From positions 1 through 64,000 of the forward strand of contig NZ_JASHJX010000001.1 of NCBI RefSeq assembly GCF_030732985.1: DNA of 64,000 nt, in the 5' to 3' direction. Source of the stretch: Nioella sp. MMSF_3534. GTDB taxonomy: Bacteria > Pseudomonadota > Alphaproteobacteria > Rhodobacterales > Rhodobacteraceae. The notes beneath the pieces were generated by a model, which ran no database searches, was not told the origin of the DNA, and was given only the letters and a program-made list of their open reading frames with translations. Within the stretch, counting starts at the first letter, position 1. Each line of letters opens with the position of its first letter. Shown here in pieces: positions 16,306-25,867 of the stretch. The position numbers were made by a program, and so were the translations under genes.

Positions 16306-16863
16306 ATGAGCACCCTTAACAGACGCAGCTTGATCATGGGCGCAGCCAGCGTTCCGCTTCTTTCGGCCTGCGGAAACGGGCTTGGCAGCAACGCAGCCTC
16401 CCGCATCGATGCCCGCGTCGATAGCGCGATCGATTTCATGTATGCCAATATTCCCGGCACTCGCAACCTGATGAGCGATGCCGAAGGCGTGCTGATCATT
16501 CCGCTGATCACCGAAGCAGGATTCGGGATCGGCGGTGGCTATGGCCGCGGGGCTCTGCGGATCAACGGCGCTACGGTCGACTATTTCTCCTCCGCCTCCG
16601 CCACCTTCGGCTTGCAGATCGGCGCACAGCAATATGCCCATGCCCTGTTCTTCATGACCGAAGAAGCGCTGCGCGATTTCCGCTATTCCTCGGGGTGGGC
16701 CGTTGGCGGCGACGTGCGCTACGCGGTCAGCACCCAGGGCGGCAATATCGGTACAGACACCAATGCGCTGCTCAGCCCGGTTGTGGCCATCGTCTTCGGT
16801 CAGGCGGGACTGATTGCCGGGGCGACGCTGGAAGGCCAGCGCTACACCCGCATCATTCCCTGA
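16306..16863 (+). CDS. YSC84-related (DUF500) lipoprotein
   Basis: A 185-residue lipoprotein. The signal peptide ends in the lipobox LLSAC (Cys at residue 22), so the mature protein would be anchored to a membrane facing the periplasm. The rest is the Ysc84/SYLF-type domain (ISDAEGVLI-like segment LMSDAEGVLIIPLITEAGFGIGGGYGRGAL), which in other proteins binds lipids. The function in bacteria is not established. It is preceded by 120 bases without a recognisable gene and followed by a weak hairpin terminator. Confidence 0.82.
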   Translation: MSTLNRRSLIMGAASVPLLSACGNGLGSNAASRIDARVDSAIDFMYANIPGTRNLMSDAEGVLIIPLITEAGFGIGGGYGRGALRINGATVDYFSSASATFGLQIGAQQYAHALFFMTEEALRDFRYSSGWAVGGDVRYAVSTQGGNIGTDTNALLSPVVAIVFGQAGLIAGATLEGQRYTRIIP

Positions 16864-16888
16864 CGGAAACAGTAATTTGACTGCCTGG

Positions 16889-16912
16889 GGCGGCCCTTGT
16901 GGCCGCCTCTTT
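16889..16912 (+). terminator. Weak intrinsic terminator
   Basis: GGCGGCC (16889-16895) pairs with GGCCGCC (16901-16907) around CTTGT, followed by TCTTTCGTT. The interrupted T run makes it a modest terminator after the YSC84 lipoprotein gene. Confidence 0.55.
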
Positions 16913-16981
16913 CGTTGCATTCGCTGCGCATCTCGCTAGGGTGCGGGCGCTTGACGAGCCGCCCTGAGATACGAGACCTGA

Positions 16982-19444
16982 ATGGCCCCCTTCCTGCGTT
17001 GGATGATCCGGATCGTGACCGCAGCCCTGGTGCTGACGGTGCTGACCCTGTTCGTCGGCTGGTGGATCTTTTCGCGCTCGATCCCCGATTATGACGCACA
17101 ATGGCGGGTGTCCGGGCTGAACGCGCCGGTCTCGATCGTGCGCACCAATGCAAATGTGCCCCATATCTTCGGCGAAACGGATCACGACGTGTTCTACGGG
17201 CTCGGCTTTGCCCATGCGCAGGACCGGCTGTGGCAGATGCTGATGACCCGCCGCACCGCGCAGGGCCGCCTGTCGGAGCTGTTTGGTGAGAGGACACTCA
17301 GGCTGGATGAGCTGATGCGCAGGCTTGACCTCTACGGCCATGCCAGTCGCTCGGTCGATGCGCAGGATGCCGAAACGCTGGCGATGCTGCAGGCCTATGC
17401 GGACGGGGTGAACGCCTGGCTTGGGCAGGTTGCCGATCAGGCGCTTGGCCGGGGCGCGCCGGAACTGCTGCTCTTCTCGCCCGAGATTGCGCCCTGGCGA
17501 CCCGCCGATTCCATCGCGGTCGTGAACATGATGGCGCTGCAACTGGCCGGTCACCATGAAACCGAAGTGCTGCGCGCGCGCACCTCGCTGATGCTGAACG
17601 ATCCCGCGAGACTGGCCGATATCCTGCCCGATCCGCCCGGCGCACCGGTGGCGGAACTGCCGGAATATGCGGCGCTGTTCCCGGACATGCCGCGCTATGT
17701 GGCCAGCAATACCGCCCCGCGCGATCCGCTGTTCCCGAATATGGGGCCGGGTCTGGCAGGCGCGTCGAATGCCTGGGCTGCCGCTCCCTCGCGCTCCGCC
17801 ACAGGCGCAACACTGCTGGCCAATGACCCGCATCTTGGCCTCACCGCGCCGACGATCTGGTATCTGGCGCGGCTGGAACTGACCACGGGCGGCGTGATCG
17901 GTGGCACGGTCCCCGGAATGCCAATCGTGCTGGCGGGCCGTGGCGAGGAGATCGGCTGGGGCCTCACTTCCTCCTATATGGATGACATCGACCTCTTCAT
18001 CGAAGAACTAAACCCCGACAACCGTGAGGAATACCGGACGCCCGACGGGTGGGCCGAATTCGAAACCCGCCGCACCATCATCGAAGTGGCCGAAAGCACG
18101 CCGGTCACCATCACCCTGCGCTGGACCGAGAATGGCCCGGTCATCCCCGGCCACCACTGGAATTTCGATACGATCACCCCGCCCGGTCATGTGCTGTCGA
18201 TGGCCTGGACGGCGTTCACGGACGAAAACACCTCGCTGCGCACCGGGCTGGAGCTGATGCGAGCCCAGACCATCGAAGAGGCGCAGGCCGCGGGGCAGTA
18301 TTTCGTGGCCCCCTCGCAGAACCTGACCATCGCCACCCGCGACCGGATCGCCATGCAGGTCATCGGCCATATGCCCTGGCGGCTGGTCGAAAGCGAAACG
18401 CAGGGCCGCATCCCCTCGCGCGGATGGGTGGCCGAGGAACGCTGGCAGGGCGTCACGCAGTATTTCGCCAACCCGCATTTCGAAGACCCCGAGGGCGGCA
18501 TTCTGGGCAACACGAACAACCGGATGGTGGACCGCGAATATCCGCTCCATGTCAGCCATTCCTGGGGCGACACGCAACGCATCCGCAGGTGGGAACACCT
18601 GATGCAGTCGCGGCAGGTCCACACCCGCGACAGCTTCATCGAGGCGCAGCTCGACACCGTGTCGCAAACCGCGCGCACCCTGTTGCCGCTGGTGGGACGA
18701 GAGCTGTGGTTCACCGGTCAGGCCGCCCCCGCAGGCACGCCCGAGGCGCGGCGCGGCGAAGCGCTCGACCTGCTGGCCGCATGGAACGGCGAGATGAACG
18801 AGCATCTGCCGGAACCGCTGATCTACGCAGCTTGGATGCGCGCCTTGCAACAACGGCTGGTGCAGGATGAGCTGGGGCTTCTGGCGTCTGAATTTCAGCG
18901 GCTGGAGCCGATTTTCATCGAGCGCGTCTATCGCGATATCGACGGCGCGTCCGACTGGTGTGACGTGCAGCCCTCCACCATCGAGGAAACCTGCACCGAT
19001 ATCGCCCGCATGGCTCTGGACGACGCGCTGCAATACCTGACCGAGGAATATGGCGGCAACATTTCGTCCTGGAGATGGGGCGACGCCCATGAGGCGGTGC
19101 ATGAACATCAGGTGCTTGGCGGCACGTCGCTGTTCGGGTGGGCGGTGAATATCCGCCAGTCGACCTCTGGCGGGGACAATACGCTCAATCGGGGCCGCAC
19201 GACGGCGGAACTGCCCACGCCGTTTCGCAATGTTCATGCGGCTGGCTATCGCGGCGTCTATGATTTCGCCGATCCGGACAGTTCCGTCTTCATCACCGCG
19301 ACCGGGCAGTCGGGCCATCCCCTCAGCCGCTATTACGACAATCTGGGCGAACTGTGGCGGCGCGGGGAATACATCCCGATGTCGCTCGATCCTGAACTTG
19401 CGGCCGCCGGAAACATCGGCATCACCACGCTAAGCCCGAGATAG
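16982..19444 (+). CDS. Penicillin acylase family protein (N-terminal nucleophile hydrolase)
   Basis: An 820-residue Ntn hydrolase predicted to hydrolyse amide bonds in the periplasm. Residues about 10-30 form a single hydrophobic segment that acts as signal or anchor. The spacer-to-beta-chain junction is at GLAGAS-NAW, with Ser262 as the predicted autocatalytic nucleophile. It is followed by NDPHLGL, the conserved Asn-Asp-Pro-His-Leu of the family. The length fits the usual 750-850. Relatives include penicillin G acylase and acyl-homoserine-lactone acylases, so both beta-lactam side chains and quorum signals are possible substrates. Monocistronic, bounded by terminator-like hairpins on both sides. 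Confidence 0.9.
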   Translation: MAPFLRWMIRIVTAALVLTVLTLFVGWWIFSRSIPDYDAQWRVSGLNAPVSIVRTNANVPHIFGETDHDVFYGLGFAHAQDRLWQMLMTRRTAQGRLSELFGERTLRLDELMRRLDLYGHASRSVDAQDAETLAMLQAYADGVNAWLGQVADQALGRGAPELLLFSPEIAPWRPADSIAVVNMMALQLAGHHETEVLRARTSLMLNDPARLADILPDPPGAPVAELPEYAALFPDMPRYVASNTAPRDPLFPNMGPGLAGASNAWAAAPSRSATGATLLANDPHLGLTAPTIWYLARLELTTGGVIGGTVPGMPIVLAGRGEEIGWGLTSSYMDDIDLFIEELNPDNREEYRTPDGWAEFETRRTIIEVAESTPVTITLRWTENGPVIPGHHWNFDTITPPGHVLSMAWTAFTDENTSLRTGLELMRAQTIEEAQAAGQYFVAPSQNLTIATRDRIAMQVIGHMPWRLVESETQGRIPSRGWVAEERWQGVTQYFANPHFEDPEGGILGNTNNRMVDREYPLHVSHSWGDTQRIRRWEHLMQSRQVHTRDSFIEAQLDTVSQTARTLLPLVGRELWFTGQAAPAGTPEARRGEALDLLAAWNGEMNEHLPEPLIYAAWMRALQQRLVQDELGLLASEFQRLEPIFIERVYRDIDGASDWCDVQPSTIEETCTDIARMALDDALQYLTEEYGGNISSWRWGDAHEAVHEHQVLGGTSLFGWAVNIRQSTSGGDNTLNRGRTTAELPTPFRNVHAAGYRGVYDFADPDSSVFITATGQSGHPLSRYYDNLGELWRRGEYIPMSLDPELAAAGNIGITTLSPR

Positions 19445-19448
19445 AAAA

Positions 19449-19476
19449 CCGCCCCGAAGGGCGGCTTTCGCTTTTG
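19449..19476. terminator. Bidirectional terminator between convergent genes
   Basis: CCGCCC (19449-19454) pairs with GGGCGG (19459-19464) around CGAA. TTTC-TTTT follows on the plus strand and, on the minus strand, GGGCGG is followed by TTTTCTAT. It can end both the acylase gene and the PPC-domain gene. Confidence 0.75.
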
Positions 19477-19489
19477 TAACGGTTGGGTG

Positions 19490-20710
19490 TCATCTCGCCG
19501 GGACGTAGCGTTCGATGGCCACCCGGATTGCGCCGTTCTGGCGATGGTATTGCATCACCGCCAGCATATAGGTGCCCGGCGCCACCCGCGCGGCAATCTG
19601 GGAATCGAGTGAGTTGTTGGCGTCGTCGTTGAAGGCCAGTTCCCGGCCCACCCCGTCAAAAAGCGCGATCATCGGGTCCGACATGCCGATGCCGACCGCG
19701 TCGATCAGAACCAATCCGCCCTCGGGCACGGTGAAGCTGAGCCAGCGGGCATCCGCGCCGACCGTGCCGTCATTGATCAGCATCGTGGTCAGGTCGCCAA
19801 GCTGCACCACCGGAAAGGCGCTGCCATCGGGCGGCGGGCTGGCCTCACCATTGGCGTAGAGATCCTGCATCATATTAGCCTCTGAATAGACTTGGACCGA
19901 GACCTCGACCGGCAGATCGGGATTGTTCAGCGCCCGCATCCCGATGCAATAGCTGCCAGCGGGCAGCGGCTCGGGGAAATCCACGCGGGCGTTGAGGCTG
20001 TTGTAATCGTCATTCTCATCCAGCAGCAGGCCCTGCGCGTCGTAGATATAGATATAAGGGTCGGCACTCTGGTTCTCGGCGCGGATCGACACCGGCGTCG
20101 GTGAGGACAGGGTGAACCGGTAATAGGGCGCACCGTTCACCGTGTTGGTGGCCCGTGCCTCCTGCCCTGCGGCCTGATCAATCGGGCCATTGCCGAGCGG
20201 TGTGGCGGGCGTCCCTGCGGTGCAGGCCTGGATGTTGGACCCGCCTGAGCCCATGGTAAGCGCCGCATGGTCGATCAGCCCCACGCGGATATCGGCCTGG
20301 ATCGGCCCGCCGCCATAGCTGCGCGTGGCAAGGCAATAGGTACCGGGCGCAAGCGTCAGCTCCCCGCGCGAGGCCCAGTTGCCGCCACTGTCATCATCGG
20401 TCAGCACCATGGTGCCGGACTGGTCATAAAGCTCGATCACCGGATCGCCACCGAACTGGCCCTGTGCTTCGACCCGCACCGGAACGGGCTGCGAGACGGT
20501 GAAGTTCGACACATGGTAGCTGCCGGGCGGAACCGCGCCCACGAGGTCGAAGGGCGCGGCGGCAGTTGCGATATCGGACGTGCTGGCGCTGCCGCCCACC
20601 CATTGACCCGCCGGAACGGCTGCACCACAGGCGGCCTCCTGCGCGGCGGCGGGCAAGGCCATCAGGGTTAGCAGCGCGCCTGCAAGGGCGGTACTTGTGC
20701 GATAGGTCAT
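19490..20710 (-). CDS. Secreted protein with three PPC-like beta-sandwich domains
   Basis: A 406-residue exported protein. A signal peptide ends near residue 23 (LPAAAQEA). The mature part holds three similar domains of about 110-120 residues that resemble bacterial pre-peptidase C-terminal (PPC) domains. Each has a calcium-like acidic loop followed by a strand: VLTDDDSGGNWAS, LLDENDDYNSLNAR and AFNDDANNSLDSQ. Each then has an APGTY or PAGSY turn. No protease domain is attached, so the protein would be a free periplasmic or surface adhesin or binding module. GGAGGAA before the ATG is a strong ribosome-binding site. I cannot name a function. Confidence 0.8.
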   Translation of the reverse strand: MTYRTSTALAGALLTLMALPAAAQEAACGAAVPAGQWVGGSASTSDIATAAAPFDLVGAVPPGSYHVSNFTVSQPVPVRVEAQGQFGGDPVIELYDQSGTMVLTDDDSGGNWASRGELTLAPGTYCLATRSYGGGPIQADIRVGLIDHAALTMGSGGSNIQACTAGTPATPLGNGPIDQAAGQEARATNTVNGAPYYRFTLSSPTPVSIRAENQSADPYIYIYDAQGLLLDENDDYNSLNARVDFPEPLPAGSYCIGMRALNNPDLPVEVSVQVYSEANMMQDLYANGEASPPPDGSAFPVVQLGDLTTMLINDGTVGADARWLSFTVPEGGLVLIDAVGIGMSDPMIALFDGVGRELAFNDDANNSLDSQIAARVAPGTYMLAVMQYHRQNGAIRVAIERYVPAR

Positions 20711-20863
20711 GGAAATTCCTCCTCAAACCGGTTCCGGGTAAGGACCCCTTGCCTTGCAGCTTAGCCCAGGACCGCCCTCATGCCAGCCCCGATTTCGCGC
20801 GGCTTGCAGCGGGTCGGGATTGGGGACAGAGTGGCGCTTCGAGACAGACAAGGACAAGACCCC

Positions 20864-22033
20864 GTGCAGCGCCTCAGCCAATCCCCAACCGATCCCGACT
20901 TTGTTCAGAACCCCTACCCGTTCTATGCCCGCGCCCGCGCGGCCGGACCGCTGATCTGGTGGGAGGAGTACAACATGCCCTGCGCCACCACCCATGAGGC
21001 CGTGAACGCGGTGCTGCGGGACCGTCGGTTCGGACGTGAGCAGCCAGAGGAGTTTCGCAGGCCCATCCCCGATCATCTGAAACCCTTCTACGCGGTCGAG
21101 GCGCATTCCATGCTGGAACTGGAGCCGCCCCGCCATTCGCGCCTGAGGTCGCTGGTTCTGCGCGCCTTCACCTCGCGCCGGATCGCCGGGCTGAGGGACG
21201 GGATCGAGAGCCTCTGCCACGAGTTGATCGACGCCTTTCCAGAGGGAGAATTCGACCTGCTCGACGCCTTCGCCCGCCCGCTGCCCGTCACCGTGATCGC
21301 CCGGCTTCTGGGTGTTCCCGAGGAGATGGGGGAGAAATTATTGAGCTGGTCCAATGACATGGTGAAGATGTACATGGCGGGCCGCAGCCGCGAGGATGAG
21401 GACGCCGCCGTAGCCGCGACGGAAGGTTTCGTGGATTTCATGCGCGGCTATGTGGATCAGCGGCGCAAGGACCCGCGCGATGACCTGATCACCAGCCTGA
21501 TCGCGGCTGAAGAAGACGGGGAGCGACTGACCACGGACGAGCTGATCACTACCTGCATCCTGCTGCTGAATGCAGGTCATGAGGCGACGGTGCATACGCT
21601 TGGCAATGGTGTGATGGCGATGCTGGAAAACGGCGTGGTGCCGGAGGACAATGCCGAGGCGCTGGTCGAGGAGATCATGCGCTATGATCCGCCGCTGCAT
21701 ATGTTCACCCGCTATGCCTATGAAGAGATTGAGTTTTGTGGCCATGTCTTTCAGCGCGGCGATGAGATCGGGCTGCTGCTTGGATCGGTCGGACATGATG
21801 AGCATGTGAATGACACGCCCGAGATTTTCGATCCCTCACGCGCCGCGGCCACGCATCTGGCCTTTGGCGCCGGGCTGCATTTCTGCGTCGGTGCGCCGCT
21901 GGCGCGGATGGAGTTGCAGATTGCGCTGCCGATCCTCTTTGAGCGCTGTCCGGGACTGCGGCTGGCGGGGGTGCCGCGCTATGCGGATATCTATCATTTC
22001 CACGGGTTGGAGCGGCTGATGGTGACCCGCTGA
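20864..22033 (+). CDS. Cytochrome P450
   Basis: A 389-residue soluble class I P450. The I-helix oxygen-activation segment is LLNAGHEATVHTLGNG (acid Glu in place of the more common Asp, then Thr). The ExxR segment is EALVEEIMRYDPP, and the heme-binding loop is FGAGLHFCVGAPLAR with Cys341 as thiolate ligand. The GTG start at 20864 is preferred because AAGGA stands nine bases upstream and the resulting start, MQRLSQSPTDPDF, matches the short N-terminus of bacterial P450s. No ferredoxin or reductase gene lies nearby, so redox partners must come from elsewhere. The substrate is unknown. Confidence 0.92.
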   Translation: MQRLSQSPTDPDFVQNPYPFYARARAAGPLIWWEEYNMPCATTHEAVNAVLRDRRFGREQPEEFRRPIPDHLKPFYAVEAHSMLELEPPRHSRLRSLVLRAFTSRRIAGLRDGIESLCHELIDAFPEGEFDLLDAFARPLPVTVIARLLGVPEEMGEKLLSWSNDMVKMYMAGRSREDEDAAVAATEGFVDFMRGYVDQRRKDPRDDLITSLIAAEEDGERLTTDELITTCILLLNAGHEATVHTLGNGVMAMLENGVVPEDNAEALVEEIMRYDPPLHMFTRYAYEEIEFCGHVFQRGDEIGLLLGSVGHDEHVNDTPEIFDPSRAAATHLAFGAGLHFCVGAPLARMELQIALPILFERCPGLRLAGVPRYADIYHFHGLERLMVTR

Positions 22034-22083
22034 GAGCGATTTCGCCGCGCGATATTTCCGGCGAAAATCGGGGGGTGCCGTGC

Positions 22084-22116
22084 GTACACCCCCCGTACAC
22101 CCCCTGTACACCCCCC
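22084..22116. repeat. Three direct 11-base repeats, GTACACCCCC(C/T)
   Basis: Units at 22084-22094, 22095-22105 and 22106-22116 read GTACACCCCCC, GTACACCCCCT and GTACACCCCCC. A period of about one helical turn places the units on one face of the DNA. They lie in the 274-base interval between the P450 and uvrA stops, where both genes converge. No gene is visible there. Confidence 0.9.
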
Positions 22117-22272
22117 GTGCAGACAAAACGCGGTTTCGCCGCCTGCCGGCGTCGATCCGGGAGCGGCCCTCGTCAAGCCCCTGCGGGGCCCTCCTCGGGC
22201 CGCGTTGCCACGGGATTGTGGAGAGGATTGGCGTGTCAAATCAGGTGGCACGGCCCGTGGTGCGGGCGGGAT

Positions 22273-22305
22273 GCCTCCGGCGGGAGTATTTGGGCAAAGA
22301 AGAAG
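22273..22305 (+). repeat. Intergenic palindromic element, copy 2
   Basis: GCCTCCGGCGGGAGTATT followed by TGGGCAAAGAAGAAG. It matches the minus-strand copy at 2975-3008 except for a few bases in the tail. It lies 3 bases before the end of uvrA, in the convergent P450/uvrA interval. Confidence 0.75.
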
Positions 22306-22307
22306 GG

Positions 22308-25166
22308 CTATTCCGCCGCGAGGGTTCGGCCCTGAAGCATCGGTTTGAGGTAGCGGCCCGTGTGGCTGGCGGCAACCTCGGCCACCTGTTCTGGGGTGCC
22401 TTCGGCGACCACCGTGCCGCCGCCATCGCCGCCTTCGGGGCCGATGTCGATGATCCAGTCGGCGGTTTTCACCACGTCGAGATTGTGTTCGATCACCACC
22501 ACCGTGTTGCCCTGGTCCACGAGTTCATGGAGCACTTCGAGGAGTTTCTTGACGTCTTCGAAATGCAAACCGGTCGTGGGCTCATCCAGGATGTAGAGCG
22601 TCCGGCCAGTGGAACGCTTGCTGAGTTCCTTCGACAGCTTCACGCGCTGCGCCTCACCGCCCGAGAGGGTCGTCGCCTGCTGGCCGACCTTGATATAGTC
22701 GAGCCCGACGCGGGAGAGCGCTTGCATCCGGTCGCGGATCGCGGGGACGGCCTTGAAGGTCTCTCGCGCGTCCTCGACCGTCATGTCGAGCACATCGGCA
22801 ATCGACTTGCCCTTCCACTTGATCTCCAGCGTTTCACGGTTGTAGCGCGCGCCCTTGCAGGTTTCGCAGGTGACGTAGACATCGGGCAGGAAATGCATCT
22901 CGATCTTGATGACGCCATCGCCCTGGCAGGCCTCGCAGCGCCCGCCCTTGACGTTGAAGCTGAAGCGGCCCGGTTTGTAGCCGCGCGCCTGTGCTTCCGG
23001 CAGACCTGCGAACCAGTCGCGAATGGGCGTGAAGGCCCCGGTATAGGTGGCGGGATTGCTTCGCGGGGTGCGTCCGATGGGGCGTTGGTCGATGTCGATG
23101 ACCTTGTCGAGATGTTCGAGACCCTTGACGGTTTCGCAGGGCGCAGGGGTCTGGCGGGCGCCATTGAGCTTCATCGAGGCGGTCTTGAACAGGGTTTCGA
23201 TGGTGAGCGTGGACTTGCCGCCGCCGGATACGCCGGTCACGCAGACGAATTTGCCAAGTGGGAAATCGACGGTGACGTTTTGCAGGTTGTTGCCGCTGGC
23301 CTTTACGACGCGGACCGACTTGCCGTTGCCGTTGCGCCGCGTGGCGGGAACGGCGATTTCGCGGGCGCCGGAGAGGTACTGGCCGGTCAGCGAGGCGGGA
23401 TCGGCGGCGATCTCGGCCGGGGTGCCTTTCGACACCACCCTGCCCCCATGGACGCCCGCGCCGGGGCCGATGTCGAAGACGTAATCGGCCTCTCGGATCG
23501 CTTCCTCGTCATGTTCCACGACGATCACCGTGTTGCCCTGATCGCGCAGGTTCTTGAGCGTGGTCAGCAGGCGGTCATTGTCGCGCTGATGCAGCCCGAT
23601 GGAGGGTTCGTCGAGCACGTAAAGCACGCCCGTCAGGCCGGAGCCGATCTGGGAGGCAAGGCGGATGCGTTGGCTTTCGCCGCCGGAGAGCGTGCCCGCG
23701 TTGCGGCTGAGGGTCAGGTATTCGAGGCCCACATTGTTGAGGAAGCCGAGCCGTTCGCGGATTTCCTTCAGGATCGCGCGGGCGATCTCGTTCTTCTGGT
23801 TGGTCAGGTTGTCGGGGACCGTGGCGCACCATTGGGCGGCTTCCTTGATGGACATCTGAACGACCTGTCCGACGTGAAGGCCGGCGATCTTGACCGCCAG
23901 CGCCTCTTCCCGCAGGCGGTAGCCGCCGCAGGCGCCGCAGGGGCGGTTGTTCTGGTAGCGCTCGAATTCCTCACGGATCCAGGCAGAGTCGGTCTCGCGG
24001 TAGCGGCGTTCCATGTTGGGGATGACGCCTTCGAAGGTGCGCGTGACCTGGTAGACGCGGCCGCCATCGTCGTAGCGGAAGGGGATTTCTTCCTCGCCCG
24101 AGCCGCGCAGGAAGACCTGCTGCACATTGGCGGGCAGTTTCTTCCACGGGGTCGCGGGGTCGAAGCCGTAGTGGTTGGCGATGGCCTCGATCGTTTGCAG
24201 GAAATAGGGGGATTTGCCCTTGCGCCACGGGGCCAGCGCGCCGTCTTCCAGCGTCAGGGTCTGGTCTGGAACGACGAGGCGTTCGTCGAAGAACAGTTCG
24301 ACCCCGAGCCCGTCGCAGGAGGGGCAGGCGCCGAAGGGGGCGTTGAAACTGAACAGGCGCGGCTCGATCTCGGGGATGGTGAAGCCACTGACCGGGCAGG
24401 CAAATTTCTCGGAGAAGGTGAAGCGCTCGGGCTCGCCTTCGCGGGGCGCGGTTTCGAGGATCGCGATGCCGTCGGCGAGGTCGAGCGCGGTGCGCAAGCT
24501 ATCTGCCAGCCGCGTTTCAAGCCCTTCGCGGACCACGATCCGGTCCACGACCACGTCGATGTCATGGCGGAATTTCTTGTCGAGCGTGGGAGGTTCATCC
24601 AGTTCGTAGAATTCGCCATCCACCTTTACGCGCTGGAAGCCCTGCTTGCGAAGCTCCAGCATTTCCTTGCGGTATTCGCCTTTGCGGTCGCGCACGATGG
24701 GGGCCAGCAGGTAGCCGCGCGTGCCCTCCTCCATCGCCATGACCCGGTCGACCATGTCCTGCACCTGCTGCGCCTCGATCGGAAGGCCGGTGGCGGGGCT
24801 GAAGGGGGTTCCGACGCGGGCGAAGAGCAGGCGGAGATAGTCGTAGATTTCCGTCACCGTGCCGACGGTGGAGCGGGGGTTTTTCGACGTGGTCTTCTGC
24901 TCGATGGAAATCGCGGGGGACAGGCCGGAAATGTGATCAACATCCGGTTTTTCCATCATGTCGAGGAACTGGCGGGCATAGGCCGAGAGAGATTCGACAT
25001 AACGGCGCTGGCCCTCGGCATAGATCGTGTCGAAGGCCAGCGAGGATTTGCCGGACCCGGACAGGCCGGTGATCACCACAAGCTCGTCTCGGGGGATGTC
25101 CACGTCGATATTCTTGAGGTTGTGTTCGCGCGCGCCGCGCACTTCGATCTTCTTCAGCTCGGCCAT
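22308..25166 (-). CDS. uvrA: Excinuclease ABC subunit A
   Basis: The damage-recognition ATPase of nucleotide excision repair, 952 residues, full length. Two ABC modules are present: Walker [13 protein letters not shown] at the N-terminus and [11 protein letters not shown] in the second half. There are two ABC signatures, [12 protein letters not shown] and [11 protein letters not shown], and zinc fingers including FGACPSCDG and [11 protein letters not shown]. The cytoplasmic protein works with UvrB and with Mfd, also in this window. A GAAC-N7-GAAC box at 25235-25249, 69 bases upstream of the start, marks it as a LexA-controlled gene. The GTACACCCCC repeats lie downstream. Confidence 0.97.
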   Translation of the reverse strand: MAELKKIEVRGAREHNLKNIDVDIPRDELVVITGLSGSGKSSLAFDTIYAEGQRRYVESLSAYARQFLDMMEKPDVDHISGLSPAISIEQKTTSKNPRSTVGTVTEIYDYLRLLFARVGTPFSPATGLPIEAQQVQDMVDRVMAMEEGTRGYLLAPIVRDRKGEYRKEMLELRKQGFQRVKVDGEFYELDEPPTLDKKFRHDIDVVVDRIVVREGLETRLADSLRTALDLADGIAILETAPREGEPERFTFSEKFACPVSGFTIPEIEPRLFSFNAPFGACPSCDGLGVELFFDERLVVPDQTLTLEDGALAPWRKGKSPYFLQTIEAIANHYGFDPATPWKKLPANVQQVFLRGSGEEEIPFRYDDGGRVYQVTRTFEGVIPNMERRYRETDSAWIREEFERYQNNRPCGACGGYRLREEALAVKIAGLHVGQVVQMSIKEAAQWCATVPDNLTNQKNEIARAILKEIRERLGFLNNVGLEYLTLSRNAGTLSGGESQRIRLASQIGSGLTGVLYVLDEPSIGLHQRDNDRLLTTLKNLRDQGNTVIVVEHDEEAIREADYVFDIGPGAGVHGGRVVSKGTPAEIAADPASLTGQYLSGAREIAVPATRRNGNGKSVRVVKASGNNLQNVTVDFPLGKFVCVTGVSGGGKSTLTIETLFKTASMKLNGARQTPAPCETVKGLEHLDKVIDIDQRPIGRTPRSNPATYTGAFTPIRDWFAGLPEAQARGYKPGRFSFNVKGGRCEACQGDGVIKIEMHFLPDVYVTCETCKGARYNRETLEIKWKGKSIADVLDMTVEDARETFKAVPAIRDRMQALSRVGLDYIKVGQQATTLSGGEAQRVKLSKELSKRSTGRTLYILDEPTTGLHFEDVKKLLEVLHELVDQGNTVVVIEHNLDVVKTADWIIDIGPEGGDGGGTVVAEGTPEQVAEVAASHTGRYLKPMLQGRTLAAE

Positions 25167-25234
25167 GCCTGCCCCCGGGGGATGTGTCGGTTAAGAGATA
25201 GTTGAGAGCGCCCGAGTCTCCAACCAAAAAGAAA

Positions 25235-25249
25235 GAACATTATGTGAAC
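25235..25249. promoter_or_regulatory. LexA (SOS) box of uvrA
   Basis: GAAC ATTATGT GAAC, a perfect direct repeat with a seven-base spacer (GTTC-N7-GTTC on the uvrA strand). This is the alphaproteobacterial LexA consensus, distinct from the CTG-N10-CAG box of E. coli. It lies in the 254-base divergent interval between uvrA and the rhodanese gene. Confidence 0.85.
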
Positions 25250-25420
25250 TTTATTCGCAGGCTGATGTTCCAAGAGCACAGGACGAAGCCCTCCGCACAA
25301 GTTTTCGTCACATCTGCGTGATTTCGCCGATCTGTAGTGCGATTGCGACGATGACCCTTGATAAGTTTGGAGAAACAGCTTAGTTGACGTTGGCAATATT
25401 TAAGCCATTAAGGATTTGTC

Positions 25421-25783
25421 ATGTTCGGCTTCTTCCAATCAAACGGACCCAGCCTCGCCTATGACCCGCAGAAGGCGGTCAGCGACTCGAACGCAGGTCG
25501 CATCACCATCGTCGATATTCGGGAACCCGCAGAAGTCAAAGCGACCGGGAAAGCCAAGGGCGCGCTGCATGTGCCGCTTGCCGCCCTGCGCATGAAGGCC
25601 GATCCGGCCTCGCCTGAGCAATTGCCGGAGTTTCGGGCGGGCAAGCCCGTGGTGCTCTATTGTGCCTCTGGCAGCCGGTCGCAGATGGCGGTTCGGATGC
25701 TGCGGCAGATGGGTCTGGAAGAGGTCTACAATCTCGGCGGGCTGGCCCATTGGCAGATGGCGGGCGGCGCTGTCGGGCGATAG
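25421..25783 (+). CDS. Rhodanese-like domain protein
   Basis: A 120-residue single-domain rhodanese, cytoplasmic. The active loop is CASGSR with Cys81 as the persulfide-carrying residue and Arg86, preceded by VVLYC. Conserved features include VDIREPAEV (about 31-39) and the C-terminal NLGGLAHW. Such proteins move sulfane sulfur, for example to thiols or cyanide. AAGGAT lies five bases before the ATG. It diverges from uvrA. An 84-base gap separates it from the VWA gene on the same strand. Confidence 0.9.
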   Translation: MFGFFQSNGPSLAYDPQKAVSDSNAGRITIVDIREPAEVKATGKAKGALHVPLAALRMKADPASPEQLPEFRAGKPVVLYCASGSRSQMAVRMLRQMGLEEVYNLGGLAHWQMAGGAVGR

Positions 25784-25867
25784 GCCCCGCAACTGACCAC
25801 TTGGCGAGAGACGCATTTTTCGCGTAGCATGAGCGTATTGTTTTACCTTCATGTTTCGGGATGCCCC

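Noticed and set aside
22080-25205. A 1041-codon open frame on the plus strand opposite uvrA
   Set aside because: It is the antisense shadow of uvrA. High GC at third positions leaves few stop codons on the opposite strand, the translation is rich in His, Asp and Val without family motifs, and uvrA itself is unmistakable.
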